The notes below the pieces were generated by a model. The model ran no database searches. It was given only the letters and a program-made list of their open reading frames with translations, and was not told the DNA's origin. This document shows, one piece after another, positions 4,037 to 5,952 of a stretch of DNA of 5,952 nt. The translations under genes and the position numbers were made by a program. Each line of letters begins with the position of its first letter. Positions within the stretch are counted from its first letter, which is position 1. The stretch is from JACRAR01 sp041665185 (lineage in GTDB: Bacteria; Pseudomonadota; Gammaproteobacteria; Burkholderiales; Rhodocyclaceae), in NCBI GenBank assembly GCA_041665185.1, contig JBAYJH010000303.1, positions 1 through 5,952 on the forward strand. Reading direction: 5' to 3'.

Positions 4037-5952
4037 ATGGACTTCACCCACTTCAACCCACAGTCGCAGAAGGAAGAAGACTTTCTGGCGAACTTCGTCG
4101 CCAGGCGCGGCGTGCTGGAATACCTGCTGCGCCAGCTTCGCCTGCTGGAGCCAAGCAGGCCAGCCACCCATCACCTCATCGTCGCGCCGCGCGGCTACGG
4201 CAAAACCAGCCTGCTGCGCCGCGTGGCCATTGCCGTAAGAACGGAACCGGACCTCAAGAGCCGCTTGATCGCCCTGTCGTTTCGCGAAGAACAACACAAC
4301 GTGATCAGCCTCGACGTATTCTGGCGCAACTGCCTCCAGTCGCTCCTCGAAGTACGCGAGGACGAAAATGCCACGGACGACGAAATTGCGCGGCTGGACG
4401 CAGCATGGGACCACCACGTGCCGCGCCAGGCGTTGAAGCGCGAAGATCAGGATGGCGAGCCGGCCAAGCAGGAGTTCAACATGTACTGCGAACGCCTGGG
4501 GCGGCGGCCGCTGCTGTTGATCGATAACCTGGATGCGCTGCTGGCAGGCCTGCCGGAAACCCACCAGTGGTCGTTGCGAAATGATTTGCAAAGCGCTGGC
4601 GGCCCGATACTGATTGCCGCCGCATCGCGTTATCCTGAATCGACGCACGATCAAAAGGCAGCGTTCTACGACTTCTTCAGAATCCAGACCCTCGATAAAC
4701 TGGATGACCATGAAGTCATGCACTGCTTGCGCATACGCGCCGAGAACCGCGGAGCGGCCGGCAAGAAGGTGTTGGACTTGATTGAAAACAGTCCGGGGCG
4801 AGTGGCGTCGCTCAACACCTTGGCGGGGGGCAACCCACGAACGCTGGGCGTGCTCTACAGCGTGCTCGAATCGCACGCCAGTGCCGATGTGCTGTCACAA
4901 CTGAGCGCCATGCTCGATACCTTTACGGGTTGGTACCAGGCCCGCACGGAAGAACTGCCGATTCAGAGCCGCGCGGTGTTCGATGCCCTGGCCCTGAATT
5001 GGGATCCGATGACGGCGGCCGCGCTGGGTGAGGCCACCGGTCTCGACACCACCATGGTGAGCAGCCAGCTTTCGCGGCTCGAAAAATCCGGCTACGTCGA
5101 GACGGTTTCGCTCAGCGGGCGCAAGAAGGGGCGCAACGGCTATCAAGTGAGCGAGCGCTTCTTCAACATCTGGTACCTGATGCGTAACGGCCCGCGGCGC
5201 GCCCGCCTAAGCATCAAGTTTCTGGCGGTGTTTCTGCAATCCTGCTTTAGCCCAAAAGAGCGTCACTCGATTGCACGAGCGGTCTTGCAAGATGGGCAGG
5301 TTGACCCAGGCTATGCCTTGGCGTTGGCGAGCGGCATACGCGAAAGCCGGTTGAGGAATCGCTTGATCGAGCACGCCGACATTCAGTCGATGCGCCTCGG
5401 TAGCACTGAGGAGTATGGGGAAGCGATTAAGGACTTGCGCAACATCGATGCCCACAAGAAGATCGTTACCGAGACAGAGCAATCCACTTCACCGGCTGAA
5501 TCCGTTGAGGCGCTGAACCGCAGCATAGCGCGATTGAGCGGCGCCAAGGATCTCGCGTCGCGCGTCGAATTGGCCAAGGCGCTTTTCAACAAGGGGTTCA
5601 AGTTGGGCGAGCTTGGGAAGTCGAAGGACGAGATCAAGGTCTACGACGATCTCGTCGAACGTTTTGCTGAGGCCAAGGAAGCGGCATTGCGTGAGCAAGT
5701 CGCCAGTGCGCTTTTCAACAAAGGGTTCAGGTTGGGCGAGCTTGGCAAATCGGAGGACGAGATCAAGGTCTACGACGATCTCGTCGAACGCTTTGGCGAA
5801 GCCAAGGAAGTGGCATTGCGTGAGCAAGTCGCCATGGCGCTAGTCAACAAAGGCTTCAGTTTGGGCCAGCTTGGCAAATCGGAGGACGAGATCAAGGTCT
5901 ACGACGATCTCGTCGAACGTTTTGGTGAAGCCAAGGAAGTGGCATTGCGTGA
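4037..5952 (+). CDS. P-loop NTPase with winged helix and TPR-like repeats (partial, right edge)
   Basis: An uninterrupted frame from ATG 4037 reaches the window edge without a stop (638 codons plus two bases). It begins MDFTHFNPQSQKEEDFLANF. The P-loop is APRGYGKTS (50-58), with Ala replacing the first Gly. Walker B is LLLIDNLD (159-166, Asp163), with Asn next to it and Asp166 two residues on. AAASRYPE is a sensor-like strand. A winged helix spans about 309-384 and ends in NGYQVSERFFNIWYLMR, a hallmark of STAND-type ATPases. A helical linker leads to a degenerate repeat and then 43-residue repeats starting near residue 515. The architecture, NTPase then wHTH then TPR-like array, is that of STAND sensors in which the repeats bind a ligand or partner and the NTPase oligomerises. 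No effector domain is visible; the C terminus is outside the window. The start lacks a clear Shine-Dalgarno, so coupling to the upstream gene is plausible. Confidence 0.87.
   Translation, partial: MDFTHFNPQSQKEEDFLANFVARRGVLEYLLRQLRLLEPSRPATHHLIVAPRGYGKTSLLRRVAIAVRTEPDLKSRLIALSFREEQHNVISLDVFWRNCLQSLLEVREDENATDDEIARLDAAWDHHVPRQALKREDQDGEPAKQEFNMYCERLGRRPLLLIDNLDALLAGLPETHQWSLRNDLQSAGGPILIAAASRYPESTHDQKAAFYDFFRIQTLDKLDDHEVMHCLRIRAENRGAAGKKVLDLIENSPGRVASLNTLAGGNPRTLGVLYSVLESHASADVLSQLSAMLDTFTGWYQARTEELPIQSRAVFDALALNWDPMTAAALGEATGLDTTMVSSQLSRLEKSGYVETVSLSGRKKGRNGYQVSERFFNIWYLMRNGPRRARLSIKFLAVFLQSCFSPKERHSIARAVLQDGQVDPGYALALASGIRESRLRNRLIEHADIQSMRLGSTEEYGEAIKDLRNIDAHKKIVTETEQSTSPAESVEALNRSIARLSGAKDLASRVELAKALFNKGFKLGELGKSKDEIKVYDDLVERFAEAKEAALREQVASALFNKGFRLGELGKSEDEIKVYDDLVERFGEAKEVALREQVAMALVNKGFSLGQLGKSEDEIKVYDDLVERFGEAKEVALR
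5579..5952 (+). repeat. Tandem 129-bp (43-residue) TPR-like repeats inside the second NTPase
   Basis: Units at 5579-5707, 5708-5836 and 5837-5952 (third cut by the edge) keep an exact 129-bp period. The protein pattern is AL-NKGF-LG-LGKS-DEIKVYDDLVERF, then EAKE-ALREQVA: two amphipathic helices plus a longer linker helix, longer than the canonical 34-residue TPR. By eye, units 1 and 2 differ at about 12 of 129 bases, and units 2 and 3 at about 7 of 116. The block from GACGAGATCAAGG through the CTCGTCGAACG stretch is invariant in all three. A degenerate forerunner (GAKDLASRVELAK) lies just before unit 1. Identity at synonymous sites indicates recent duplication or gene conversion, and the copy number is likely to vary between strains. 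The array continues beyond the window. Confidence 0.92.

Noticed and set aside
3889..4527. Plus-strand open frame spanning the junction of the two NTPase genes
   Set aside because: It is out of frame with both NTPases, low in complexity and rich in Arg, Pro and Ala. The overlapping frame from 4037 encodes a P-loop NTPase.
3989..4876. Minus-strand open frame of 295 codons, and a similar one of 200 codons at 3042-3644
   Set aside because: Both are antisense shadows of the NTPase genes, with no recognisable motif and no supporting ribosome binding site.
5489..5827. Repetitive open frames on both strands over the repeat array
   Set aside because: They mirror the 129-bp repeat of the NTPase gene; their own repeat pattern is a by-product of it.
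5579..5952. Repeat array considered as a CRISPR or non-coding satellite
   Set aside because: The 129-bp period is a multiple of three, the frame stays open and the units encode helical TPR-like repeats. There are no unique spacers.

Overview
The window is GC-rich, densely packed bacterial DNA. The Doc/AbrB toxin-antitoxin pair, the acetolactate-synthase-like enzyme and the STAND/archaeal-type ATPases all fit a beta- or gammaproteobacterium, but no gene here fixes the taxon. The mixture of a toxin-antitoxin pair, an orphan ThDP enzyme and a two-gene P-loop NTPase operon suggests an accessory region rather than core genome.

Layout. Bases 1-144 hold the last 47 codons of a plus-strand gene of unknown function. 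Next come three minus-strand genes in transcription order: a complete ThDP-dependent acetolactate-synthase-like enzyme (2634 to 877), an AbrB/MazE-type antitoxin (782 to 558) and a Doc/Fic-type toxin (561 to 175). Antitoxin and toxin overlap by ATGA. They have their own promoter, whose -10 region is covered by a perfect 16-bp palindrome, the likely autoregulatory operator. A 191-bp AT-rich divergent intergenic region (2635-2825) follows. It holds a hairpin beside the ThDP gene's ribosome binding site and a large 21-bp-arm inverted repeat that overlaps the predicted promoter of the plus-strand operon.

From 2826 to the right edge, two plus-strand genes lie 32 bp apart. The first is a 392-residue P-loop ATPase of the archaeal-type/STAND-like kind with a C-terminal winged helix. 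The second (4037 onward, cut by the window edge) is another P-loop NTPase with a winged helix, followed by 43-residue TPR-like repeats that are nearly identical at DNA level. This second reading frame never reaches a stop inside the window, so a stop-delimited ORF search can miss it.

How they may work together. The toxin-antitoxin pair is self-contained. The two NTPases look co-transcribed and may form one complex, with the TPR-like array as the variable sensor or partner-binding part, as in STAND signalling and antiphage proteins. That role is inference from architecture; no effector domain is visible in the window. The ThDP enzyme has no obvious functional link to either neighbour.
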